Assembly: GCA_002392325.1 (NCBI GenBank)
Contig: DGGS01000018.1
Span: 1 to 63,326, forward strand
DNA: 63,326 nucleotides
Source: Bacteroidales bacterium UBA3868
Lineage (GTDB): Bacteria; Bacteroidota; Bacteroidia; Bacteroidales; WCHB1-69
Reading direction: 5' to 3'
Positions within the stretch are counted from its first letter, which is position 1. Each line of letters opens with the position of its first letter. Below are positions 26,879-34,824 of this stretch, piece after piece. The notes beneath the pieces are model-generated. The model was not told where the DNA came from and did not search any database. It saw only the letters and a program-made list of their open reading frames with translations. The translations under genes and the position numbers were made by a program.

Positions 26879-27202
26879 TTATAACGAAAACTGCACGATG
26901 ACAAAAACCAAACCCAACAGGAATGTGGAGATAATCAGACCGCGCCCAGTTTTATCATATTTGAGTTTCAGCAGATAGTGTCTCAAAATGAAAAGGGAAG
27001 GTATCATGCTGATCAGGATCAATTTTGGCACAATCGTCTTGTAAAGAGACGGATTGTTAATCAGCATGTTCGGATTGGAATGCACCAGAATACTCAAGAC
27101 TCCAAACAAAATGCCAAAAACAATCGCAGGAATTACAATACCCAGCACAATGCCCATGGTATAGGTGTCTTTTCTTAAAAAATCTAAAAATCTATTGAAC
27201 AT
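26879..27202 (-). CDS. Small three-segment membrane protein
   Basis: A 107-residue protein with three hydrophobic segments: about residues 15-40 (MGIVLGIVIPAIVFGILFGV), 60-80 (KLILISMIPSLFILRHYLL) and 86-106 (RGLIISTFLLGLVFVIVQFS). No motif is recognised. Its start overlaps the end of surE by 11 bases, so it is translationally linked to it. Similar short proteins next to surE occur in Bacteroidota as far as I recall, but no function is known. Confidence 0.7.
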   Translation of the reverse strand: MFNRFLDFLRKDTYTMGIVLGIVIPAIVFGILFGVLSILVHSNPNMLINNPSLYKTIVPKLILISMIPSLFILRHYLLKLKYDKTGRGLIISTFLLGLVFVIVQFSL

Positions 27203-27965
27203 TTTCCAAATATTTAATATCGTTCATTGCTTCATACGCCGTTAAATCATAATGAACGGGCTGAATGGAGATAAAATTGTGCTGCAATGCCCATTCGCAG
27301 GAATCTTCCTTATTATCCGTATTTACCAGATATCCGGTAAGCCAATAGTACTCACGCCCGTATGGGTCAACCCGTTTTTCCATATCCTCATACCAATAGC
27401 CGTCCGTCTGGCGTGTGACTTTCATGCCTTTGATCTCTTCAAACGGGATTTTAGGCACATTGACATTAAGGCAAACATGCGGGGGAAGACCTTTTTCCAA
27501 TACGGATTTCACAATAATTTTACCGTAATGGACGGCCGCGGTGAAATCTGCGTTGGGAGAGTAATCCTGCACAGAAAGTCCGATGGCAGCCGTATCGAAT
27601 GAGGCCTCAATGGCGGCACCCATTGTGCCAGAGTAAATCACGCTGACAGAAGAGTTGGAACCGTGGTTGATACCCGAAAGCACCAGATCTATTTTCCTTC
27701 CGCGGAGCACCACTTTCTGCCCAAGTTTAACGCAATCCACCGGCGTTCCGTTGGTGCGCCAATACTGCACACCATCAACCGTTTTGTATTGACGGACATG
27801 CAACGGCACATTCATCGTAATAGCATGACCCATAGCCGATTGCACTTTGTCGGGGGTTACCACGACCACCTCGCCGAAAGTCTTGGCTATCTCCACCATG
27901 GCTTCGAGACCTCTGGCCTCATAACCATCATCATTCACCACTAAAATCAAAGGTTTCTTTTCCAT
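27192..27965 (-). CDS. surE: 5'/3'-nucleotidase SurE
   Basis: This metal-dependent phosphatase (257 residues) is specific for nucleoside monophosphates. It starts with ILVVNDDGYEARGL, whose paired Asp residues bind the metal, followed by VTPDKVQSAMGHAITM and LVLSGINHGSNSSVSVIYSGTMGAAIEA, all conserved in SurE. Length is normal. It begins three bases after the stop codon of the gingipain-like C25 peptidase gene, so a housekeeping enzyme rides on the transcript of a secreted protease, and the small membrane protein gene overlaps its end. Confidence 0.95.
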   Translation of the reverse strand: MEKKPLILVVNDDGYEARGLEAMVEIAKTFGEVVVVTPDKVQSAMGHAITMNVPLHVRQYKTVDGVQYWRTNGTPVDCVKLGQKVVLRGRKIDLVLSGINHGSNSSVSVIYSGTMGAAIEASFDTAAIGLSVQDYSPNADFTAAVHYGKIIVKSVLEKGLPPHVCLNVNVPKIPFEEIKGMKVTRQTDGYWYEDMEKRVDPYGREYYWLTGYLVNTDNKEDSCEWALQHNFISIQPVHYDLTAYEAMNDIKYLENVQ

Positions 27966-27968
27966 TGA

Positions 27969-30900
27969 TTACTGTTTAACGATCTTTATGGTTTTTACTG
28001 TCTGCCGGCCACTTATAATCTTCAAGATATAGATGCCCGGTACGAAATCCGCAATATCCACCATCTGTGTCATTTCTGTTAGCAGATCCTGTCTTAACAC
28101 CCGACCTGTTAAGTCAAACAGTTGATAATTGGCGTTTTGTGCAACCAAATCTTCGTTAGAGACAATCTGTATCCATTGGGTAGTTGGATTCGGGCTCACA
28201 GCAATGTCTGAAGTTTGATAGGATTCCACCGTAACCGGTCCGTTTGTGCACGGAAATTCAACCAGGTCGATCATAGCCCGGTCTTGACCGGAAGAGTAAT
28301 AGGCATCTTTCTTATATTCCCACTTGAAGGTGTGTTGTCCTGCGGGCACATTAAAAGCAGCACGGGTCCATGAAACATTGCCGCTCCAATTTTCCATTTT
28401 CTGATTATCAATATAGAAATTCAGGAAATCATAATCCGCCTCACTGGACACCTTGTAATAGAACGAAATTGAATCCGAAACCTCACTGTTAAGCGTTATT
28501 TTCAATGTACTTGTTGTATTGTTGCCTATTTGGCCAGAACGAGCGGCATAGGTACCTTCGTACGCACCTTGGTCAACGATAAACCAGCCATTTGAACTGG
28601 ATGTAACCCAATTATAGTCACTCATACTGTTGCTTTCCCAGCTTTCCGCTTCGGCGCCCACTTTCACCACAAAAATTTTCGAGGCGAAGTAGGGGTGCAC
28701 CGAGTAACGGGTACGCACGCCAAACATGGAGGGCGCATGGATAGATGTGTCGATGGTTGCGCTAACACGGAGTTGCGAGGTGGCGTTTTTGGACAAAACA
28801 GGGGTTGCAAGTTCCTGAATATTCAAATTCAAGCGCTCATGATAACTGAAAAGTTTCAAATTACCCGCTTTGGCATCCCCGTTTCCATGGTTGGCTATTG
28901 TAAACACCAACTCAACGGTCTCGCCAAAATCAAATTTACCGTTATTGTTTCCCACGGAAGAATCGTCCACCTGCATGCTCATGACTACAATATCGGGCGC
29001 GCAGATATCCAAGAAATATTTGGAACGGGTAGTGTCATTATTGCTATTGATAAACTCCACGGTGATTGGGGCTTTATGAAACGCCGGTGTTGCGGCGGCG
29101 ATTTGCATGAAGAAGGAACCTGTGACGGTTGTGCTTTCGCCAGCCGCTAATCTGTTGATTATATGAACATTGTCATATAAGGAAATATAAGGATCGTCAG
29201 AATAAACGCGCGTTTTAATCACTTCCGCAGGTTGCGAACCAATATTGTTGACATTCAAATCCAAAATCATGAAATCACCGGATTCCGGAATGTTATTCTG
29301 ATCATCACGGAATGTAATGCCGTTACAAAGCACATACGGCCCGTCGGTGGGGATTCTTAAAATTTGACCTTCGAAAGGCAGATAGTTTGAAGCGGTAGCC
29401 AAAACAGTCAGGGTGTCAACCTCAACCGGAAGGTCCGAAATGCTCAACACAACTGTCCCGTTCTGGATTTTTCCGGAAGCCACTGCCTCGTTATTTTTGG
29501 ATATGATAACTTTCGCATTCTCAACTGTAGAGTTGAAGGTAAGATTGGAAACACTTAAAGGGCATATCTCATTGAATGTGAGAGGTAATTGTTGGGGCTC
29601 TGCCGTGCGCACCATCAGAGTGGGGTCGCCAAAAAGAATCCATGTGCGGGTAACCTCGTAATCGTTGTAGTTGTCCAGCATCTTGATGAATCCGTTGAAA
29701 ACAATACCACCGAATGTGTACTGCTGGGCTTTGCCATTGGAACCCGTGAGATACTGGTTCATGTGATCCTGTGCGCACATGGGAGACTCCCAAGGTTGGT
29801 TGATGGTGGACATCAGTGTGCTGACAGCGCCTGTCGGCTGACCGTCTTTTGTCGCACGCATCCAGGCCTCAGCGAAACAGGTTCTTCCACTATAGTCTCC
29901 ATTAACACAAGCCACAGAAATGATGAACGGAAGTTTGCCTATATTAGTCAAACCATTCACACCACTAACACTGAAACCCGTGGTTACCCAACTGGTTTCG
30001 GAACCGTGTCCGCAATAATTGATGATACCCACTCCACCGTTCACCTTTTGGGCAACCATGGATGCAGTAGGGTCTCCAGAGGCATCAAGACCTCCTTGAG
30101 AACCCTCAAACAACTCATGACCAGAAGTATAGGTATAAGATGTCAACAGGTTTCCGATGTTGCGGATATGATCATAGTCATACTCGTTGTTGTCGCCAGG
30201 ACCTTCGGAAGAGGCGATACCCAGAAAAACCGGAAAATGATCCGTTTGGGGCGGATTCTGCTCATACTGGATAAAACGCTCCACTTGTGTGGTCACATGG
30301 GCAACCGTTTCAGCGGAAATCTTGCCGATAATAACATCAGGATAGTTATCGGAGCCGGCAATTTCACCATAATAGTTGTCAGACACATTGCCACCCGCCA
30401 TGATGTTCGGAAATTTGGTGTTATCGCCCACCAAAAGCACATAGGCCATGTGGTTTTCCTCGTAATAGGTTCTAATATAATTTTTCACAGCGGAACTGCT
30501 GTTCCCTATCGTTTCCAATGTCACGACCGTTGTCGGATAACCAGTCCTTGTTTTCCATTCCACATAGGGTTGTAAGGCGGAACTAAACTCCTCGGGCGTA
30601 ATAATCAGAATGCTTCCCTCCTCGGTCAAGGGGTTGGATTTGGCACTGTTGAAATTGTAGTTAAGAAAATGATCAGCATAAATTGCGTCAAACGGTTTGT
30701 CTATCTTTTGCGGTTGTTTGATGGTTTGACGACAATTGAAGTTGATTTTGAATGTAATGGTTTTATACACTTTCAAGGTCTGACGAACCGGATTGTAGGC
30801 AAACGGGAACACCTGAACAGCGACACCATAAAAGTCGCGCAAGAGATAAGGTTCGCCCAAAGCGACAGAGTCTTCCAAAAGGAATGAATCCTCTTGATAT

Positions 30901-31298
30901 GCAGCGCCTTTGAAACTGGGCACAGTGGCAGGATCCACATTGCGGTACAATTTTCCTTTCGAAGGGGCCACTTTCACCTGATTCACAATTTGGAAATCTG
31001 TGCTCAAAATTTCCGCTGTAGGACGGCTTCCTTCCGGAATAATCACTGATGCGGCAGATGAAAGCAGTTCCGGGAATCCGGCTTTTAACAACGGATAGGC
31101 ATCCTGCATGTGAAGGATTTTCATCTCTTCCCCATTAACCTGCACATTGTTCAAACTATAATCTGGAAAAGTCACTTTCACGCACACACCATCGTTAGAC
31201 GCGCTTAACAGCGTATATTGGACATTCTGTGCGTGTGACAAAGAAACCAATGTAAGTAAAACACTTACCCACAGGATTTTAAAAGATATTTTTTTCAT
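27969..31298 (-). CDS. Gingipain-like C25 cysteine peptidase with T9SS sorting domain
   Basis: A 1109-residue secreted peptidase. It has a signal peptide (1-24), a C25 propeptide-like region to about 215, and a catalytic domain to about 575 whose core closely follows gingipain R: NYCGHGSETSW (catalytic His) and ISVACVNGDYSGRTCFAEAWMRA (catalytic Cys), then STINQPWESPM and ILFGDPTLMVRT. Ig-like domains follow. About residues 885-1025 form a jelly-roll like the cleaved-adhesin modules (DYNWVTSSSNGWFIVDQGAY). The last 80 residues are a type A sorting domain (SPNPTTQWIQIV ... TIKIVKQ). The start at 31298 gives the signal peptide; promoter TACTTTTG on - at 31333-31326. surE is downstream in the same unit. 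Confidence 0.93.
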   Translation of the reverse strand: MKKISFKILWVSVLLTLVSLSHAQNVQYTLLSASNDGVCVKVTFPDYSLNNVQVNGEEMKILHMQDAYPLLKAGFPELLSSAASVIIPEGSRPTAEILSTDFQIVNQVKVAPSKGKLYRNVDPATVPSFKGAAYQEDSFLLEDSVALGEPYLLRDFYGVAVQVFPFAYNPVRQTLKVYKTITFKINFNCRQTIKQPQKIDKPFDAIYADHFLNYNFNSAKSNPLTEEGSILIITPEEFSSALQPYVEWKTRTGYPTTVVTLETIGNSSSAVKNYIRTYYEENHMAYVLLVGDNTKFPNIMAGGNVSDNYYGEIAGSDNYPDVIIGKISAETVAHVTTQVERFIQYEQNPPQTDHFPVFLGIASSEGPGDNNEYDYDHIRNIGNLLTSYTYTSGHELFEGSQGGLDASGDPTASMVAQKVNGGVGIINYCGHGSETSWVTTGFSVSGVNGLTNIGKLPFIISVACVNGDYSGRTCFAEAWMRATKDGQPTGAVSTLMSTINQPWESPMCAQDHMNQYLTGSNGKAQQYTFGGIVFNGFIKMLDNYNDYEVTRTWILFGDPTLMVRTAEPQQLPLTFNEICPLSVSNLTFNSTVENAKVIISKNNEAVASGKIQNGTVVLSISDLPVEVDTLTVLATASNYLPFEGQILRIPTDGPYVLCNGITFRDDQNNIPESGDFMILDLNVNNIGSQPAEVIKTRVYSDDPYISLYDNVHIINRLAAGESTTVTGSFFMQIAAATPAFHKAPITVEFINSNNDTTRSKYFLDICAPDIVVMSMQVDDSSVGNNNGKFDFGETVELVFTIANHGNGDAKAGNLKLFSYHERLNLNIQELATPVLSKNATSQLRVSATIDTSIHAPSMFGVRTRYSVHPYFASKIFVVKVGAEAESWESNSMSDYNWVTSSSNGWFIVDQGAYEGTYAARSGQIGNNTTSTLKITLNSEVSDSISFYYKVSSEADYDFLNFYIDNQKMENWSGNVSWTRAAFNVPAGQHTFKWEYKKDAYYSSGQDRAMIDLVEFPCTNGPVTVESYQTSDIAVSPNPTTQWIQIVSNEDLVAQNANYQLFDLTGRVLRQDLLTEMTQMVDIADFVPGIYILKIISGRQTVKTIKIVKQ

Positions 31299-31325
31299 AA
31301 AAAAACAATTATCATTAAAAAGGCG

Positions 31326-31333
31326 CAAAAGTA
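31326..31333 (-). promoter_or_regulatory. -7 promoter box for the C25 peptidase-surE unit
   Basis: Reads TACTTTTG on -, preceded on that strand by TTTTTTG. It lies 27 bases before the ATG at 31298. Confidence 0.65.
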
Positions 31334-31390
31334 CAAAAAACAATGAATATTAGTCAATTATTCCTAAAAATAATATTTCTGTGGATTTTA

Positions 31391-31398
31391 TATCTTTG
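31391..31398 (+). promoter_or_regulatory. -7 promoter box for the cyclo-ligase gene
   Basis: TATCTTTG, 21 bases before the ATG at 31420. Confidence 0.65.
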
Positions 31399-31419
31399 TC
31401 GGGCAAAAAATAAGAGAAA

Positions 31420-31947
31420 ATGGTTGAAAAAAAAGCACTTCGTCAGCAAGTCAGAGCACTGAAAAAACAGTTTACCGCCGAACAATTGGCGATGGAATCA
31501 GAAAAGATTATGAAAAAATTATCAAATCATCCTGATTTTCAGAATTCTGAGATTGTTATGTTATACGCCTCGCTGCCCGATGAGGTGCAAACCTTAGGAT
31601 TTATTGAAGAATGGCGCAACCGCAAGCGCATCATCCTGCCCACTGTTGTCGGAGATGATATTATCCCGGTGGAGCTGACTGCTGGCAGCGGCATGGTAGA
31701 GGGCAACTTCCACATCTTGGAACCGGAGAACAATCCTTATGATGGTCCCATTGATTTAATCGTAGTGCCGGGTATGGCCTTCGACCGACAAGGCCACCGT
31801 CTGGGCCGCGGAAAGGGGTATTACGACCGTTTCTTAATAAAATATCCCGAGGTGAAGACCATCGGGATATGTTTCAATTTTCAAATGTTGGATGAGGTTC
31901 CCGCAGAACCGCATGACCAATTGATTAATGAGGTAATCACCTGTTAA
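31420..31947 (+). CDS. 5-formyltetrahydrofolate cyclo-ligase
   Basis: A 175-residue enzyme (MTHFS family) converting 5-formyl-THF to 5,10-methenyl-THF with ATP. It begins with the basic KKALRQQVRALKKQFTAEQ, contains YASLPDEVQT and IDLIVVPGMAFDRQGHRLGRGKGYYDRFL, the last holding the ATP and folate-binding residues. Length is normal. It is monocistronic, and its TAA shares four bases (TTAA) with the stop codon of the opposing upp. Confidence 0.95.
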   Translation: MVEKKALRQQVRALKKQFTAEQLAMESEKIMKKLSNHPDFQNSEIVMLYASLPDEVQTLGFIEEWRNRKRIILPTVVGDDIIPVELTAGSGMVEGNFHILEPENNPYDGPIDLIVVPGMAFDRQGHRLGRGKGYYDRFLIKYPEVKTIGICFNFQMLDEVPAEPHDQLINEVITC

Positions 31948-32609
31948 TCAGATGTTTTAATGCCATAAGCCAAGTCACCGGCGTCACCCAAACCGGGTAC
32001 AATGTAGGAGTGTGCGGTCAGTTCCTCGTCAATGGCCCCGATCCAGAGTGTGCACTTGGAGGGTTTCAGGTGTTGCTGCAGATATTCCACACCCTGGCGG
32101 CTGGCGATGATGCTCACGATGTGCGTGTGCTCCGGTTCACCTTTCGTCATCAATTCCTCGTACGCCAGCAACATCGACTTGCCCGTGGCCAGCATGGGGT
32201 CGGCCAGTATGAGTGTCTTGTCGTCCAGCTCCGGAGCCGACATATAGTCCACCTGAATCTCGAAGGTGCCGTCCTTGTAATATTTGCGGAATGCGGAGAT
32301 GAAGGCGCTCTCGCCGTGGTCGAAGTAGTTGAGCATGCCCTGGTGCAGGGGCAGTCCGGCACGCAGGATGGTGGCCAGCACGGGCCTTTCCATCAGGCGC
32401 GGAATCTCAGCAATGCCCAGCGGGGTGGAGACCTCCTGCGGTTTGAATTTCATCGTTTTGCTGATTTCGTAGGCGAAAATCTCGCCGATTCGCTCCAGGT
32501 TCCGGCGGAAGCGCATACTGTCGATCTGCACATCCGCACTTCTGATCTCAGCAATGAACTCATCAAAAAGAGAGTTCCGGTTTCCAAGGACATTCAGGTT
32601 GTTTTTCAT
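31944..32609 (-). CDS. upp: Uracil phosphoribosyltransferase
   Basis: A 221-residue enzyme that makes UMP from uracil and PRPP (pyrimidine salvage). Marks: PVLATILRAGLPLHQGMLNYFDH, the PRPP loop LILADPMLATGKSML and the uracil-binding C-terminus YIVPGLGDAGDLAYG. The N-terminus is about ten residues longer than E. coli Upp and resembles Bacteroidota homologues. The 141-base region upstream is a purine-rich tract with 8-bp repeats. purB lies upstream on the same strand, so read-through is possible. Confidence 0.95.
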   Translation of the reverse strand: MKNNLNVLGNRNSLFDEFIAEIRSADVQIDSMRFRRNLERIGEIFAYEISKTMKFKPQEVSTPLGIAEIPRLMERPVLATILRAGLPLHQGMLNYFDHGESAFISAFRKYYKDGTFEIQVDYMSAPELDDKTLILADPMLATGKSMLLAYEELMTKGEPEHTHIVSIIASRQGVEYLQQHLKPSKCTLWIGAIDEELTAHSYIVPGLGDAGDLAYGIKTSD

Positions 32610-32660
32610 TATTTTGGATTTTTGAGGGTGAACGGAGAAAGAGGGAGGAAAAGAGAAAAG

Positions 32661-32708
32661 AGGATTGGAGGAGTAGAGGAGTAAAGGAGTAGAGGGAAAG
32701 AGGTGAAT
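32661..32708. repeat. Six in-register 8-bp repeats upstream of upp
   Basis: On + the units are AGGATTGG, AGGAGTAG, AGGAGTAA, AGGAGTAG, AGGGAAAG, AGGTGAAT, followed by seven G. On the upp sense strand they are pyrimidine-rich (ACTCCT core). The array lies 52-99 bases before the upp ATG. The rest of 32610-32750 is purine-rich on + with no other recognisable feature. Confidence 0.7.
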
Positions 32709-32750
32709 GGGGGGGTATAGACTGTTGGGTTTTGGCTTTATAGCTAATGG

Positions 32751-34049
32751 TTAACAATTCTCAAAGACGCGTTTGAAAATGGTGGGCACTTCCTTCATGT
32801 AATATTCCAATGTGAAGCATTGGGCAAGCTCCTCCGGTGTGAAATTTTGTTGAATAGTTTCGTTTTGGAGGAGAAGTTCCTGATAGTCGAGGCCGTCGAA
32901 CCAAGCCTTCATGGCGATGGGTTGCACGAGGTCGTAAGCTTTCTCGCGGGCGAATCCCTTGTTGATGAGGGCGGTCATCACGCGTTGCGCGAAGATGACC
33001 TTATTGGTTATGTAGATGTGTTTCAGCATGTTTTCTGGAAAGACGACAAGGTTTTCCAAGATTTTGCCGAAGCGGTTAAGCATGTAGTCAAGCAGAATGG
33101 TGGCGTCGGGGAGCATGATACGCTCAGCGGAAGAGTGGGAAATGTCACGCTCGTGCCACAAGGGGATGTTCTCATAGGAACTCACCATGTAGCCCCGGAG
33201 GATGCGCGCGCATCCGCACATGTTCTCGCTGCCGATGGGGTTGCGCTTGTGCGGCATGGCGGAGGATCCTTTTTGTCCTTTTCCGAACGCCTCCTCGGCC
33301 TCACGGAGCTCGGTGCGTTGCCAATGGCGCACTTCCACCGCCATCTGTTCCATTGTGGAGCCGATGAGGGCCAATGTGCCCATATAGTGCGCATGGCGAT
33401 CGCGCTGAAGCACCTGCGTGGAGATGTTGGCAGAGTGGATGCCCAATTGCTCGCACACATAGTCCTGAACAAACGGCGGCGTATTGGCGAAATTGCCCAC
33501 CGCCCCACTAATCTTGCCGCATTCCACATCGGCGGCAGCGGCCTCGAAGCGGGCCATGTTGCGCTTCATCTCCTCATACCACAACGCCCATTTCAGTCCC
33601 AAAGAGGTGATATCGGCGTGCACACCATGTGTTCGGCCAATACAAGGCGTGTCCTTGAACTCATAGGCGCGTTTTTTCAGAATCTCCATGAAATGCTGGA
33701 GGTCCTTACGCAAAATCGTGTTGGCCTGCTTCAGCAGGTATCCGTTGGCCGTATCCACCACATCGGTGGAGGTGAGTCCGTAGTGTACCCATTTTTTTTC
33801 ATCACCTAACGACTCGCTCACAGCGCGGGTGAAAGCCACAATGTCGTGGCGCGTTTCTTGCTCTATTTCATAGATGCGCTCCACTTTGAAAGTGGCTTTG
33901 TCGCGGAGTTTCTGCACATCTTCTGCGGGAACAACGCCCAATTTGCTCCATGCGGCGGCGGCTTCAATTTCTACTTTCAAGTAAGCGTTGAACTTGTTGT
34001 CTTCGGTCCAGACAGCACTCATTTCAGGTCGGGAGTAGCGTGGTATCAT
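32751..34049 (-). CDS. purB: Adenylosuccinate lyase
   Basis: A 432-residue lyase acting twice in purine synthesis (SAICAR to AICAR, adenylosuccinate to AMP). It has the family start [14 protein letters not shown], the catalytic segments [11 protein letters not shown] and [10 protein letters not shown], and the signature [11 protein letters not shown]. The start at 34049 matches the family; the longer TTG start at 34067 would add six residues. TATCTTTG on - at 34083-34076 is its probable -7 box, 26 bases upstream. upp follows on the same strand after 141 bases. Confidence 0.97.
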   Translation of the reverse strand: MIPRYSRPEMSAVWTEDNKFNAYLKVEIEAAAAWSKLGVVPAEDVQKLRDKATFKVERIYEIEQETRHDIVAFTRAVSESLGDEKKWVHYGLTSTDVVDTANGYLLKQANTILRKDLQHFMEILKKRAYEFKDTPCIGRTHGVHADITSLGLKWALWYEEMKRNMARFEAAAADVECGKISGAVGNFANTPPFVQDYVCEQLGIHSANISTQVLQRDRHAHYMGTLALIGSTMEQMAVEVRHWQRTELREAEEAFGKGQKGSSAMPHKRNPIGSENMCGCARILRGYMVSSYENIPLWHERDISHSSAERIMLPDATILLDYMLNRFGKILENLVVFPENMLKHIYITNKVIFAQRVMTALINKGFAREKAYDLVQPIAMKAWFDGLDYQELLLQNETIQQNFTPEELAQCFTLEYYMKEVPTIFKRVFENC

Positions 34050-34075
34050 AATTTTTGTGTTTTTCAATGAGGTTG

Positions 34076-34083
34076 CAAAGATA
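34076..34083 (-). promoter_or_regulatory. -7 promoter box for purB
   Basis: Reads TATCTTTG on -, 26 bases before the ATG at 34049; the trkA box lies 17 bases further on the opposite strand. Confidence 0.6.
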
Positions 34084-34100
34084 CAAAATTACTTTTTTTA

Positions 34101-34108
34101 TATTTTTG
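34101..34108 (+). promoter_or_regulatory. -7 promoter box for trkA-trkH
   Basis: TATTTTTG, 20 bases before the ATG at 34129; it lies downstream of the in-frame codon at 34057, which argues against that longer start. Confidence 0.65.
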
Positions 34109-34128
34109 CCCGCACTAATTTTAAAAAC

Positions 34129-34824
34129 ATGGCACAAGAAAAATTTGCTGTTATCGGAGCCGGCCATTTCGGTCAAGCTATCAGTCTCGCCCTCTCAGAG
34201 AAAGGACATGAGGTGCTCGTTATCGACAACGATATCAATGTTATACAAGAGATTTCCGAAGATGTGGCCTATGCGGTTTGCGTGGATGCCACCAACAAAA
34301 GAGCACTGCTCAATGAGAATATCCTGAACTTCGACGCGGTGATTGTTTCCATCGGCAACGACTTTGTGGGACGACTGCTGTGTACCGCAAACCTGCTGGA
34401 TGTGGGCGTGAAACGCATCATCTGCCGTGTGATGGGCAAAAGCCAACGCACCATTTTGGAGAAAATGGGCATTACCGAGTTCCTCTCCCCTGAGGATGAA
34501 GTAGGCACATTGCTGGCCGAACGGCTTACCAACCCCAATATGATTTCCTATCTGCAACTGCCTGACGGATACAAGATTGCGGAGGTTATCACCCCCAACC
34601 GGCTTATTGGTTTGTCTGTCGGCGACATCAACTTCCGCGACAACCACCGCTTGAGTTTGATCACTATCCGACGCAATTTCGAGGAGAATGTGGCCGGCAA
34701 AACCGATACCAAACAACACATCCTCGGCGTGCCCGACAATAAAACCATCATCCAGGAAGGCGATGTGTTTGTCATTTTCGGAAAAGAGCACGACATTGAC
34801 AACTTCATCAAAATCAATCTGTAA
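34129..34824 (+). CDS. trkA: Trk/Ktr potassium uptake regulatory NAD-binding subunit
   Basis: A 231-residue cytoplasmic protein with an N-terminal Rossmann RCK domain (AVIGAGHFGQAISLALSEKGHEVLVIDND) and a C-terminal TrkA-C domain (about residues 140-231, ending EGDVFVIFGKEHDI). A single RCK unit of this size is the KtrA type, as opposed to the doubled enterobacterial TrkA. It forms a ring that gates the TrkH channel in response to nucleotides. Its TAA overlaps the trkH ATG by one base (TAATG), which implies coupled translation. Confidence 0.95.
   Translation: MAQEKFAVIGAGHFGQAISLALSEKGHEVLVIDNDINVIQEISEDVAYAVCVDATNKRALLNENILNFDAVIVSIGNDFVGRLLCTANLLDVGVKRIICRVMGKSQRTILEKMGITEFLSPEDEVGTLLAERLTNPNMISYLQLPDGYKIAEVITPNRLIGLSVGDINFRDNHRLSLITIRRNFEENVAGKTDTKQHILGVPDNKTIIQEGDVFVIFGKEHDIDNFIKINL

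Noticed and set aside
29589..30575. 328-codon open frame opposite the C25 peptidase gene
   Set aside because: The - strand frame has an unmistakable gingipain-like sequence; the + frame shows no family resemblance.
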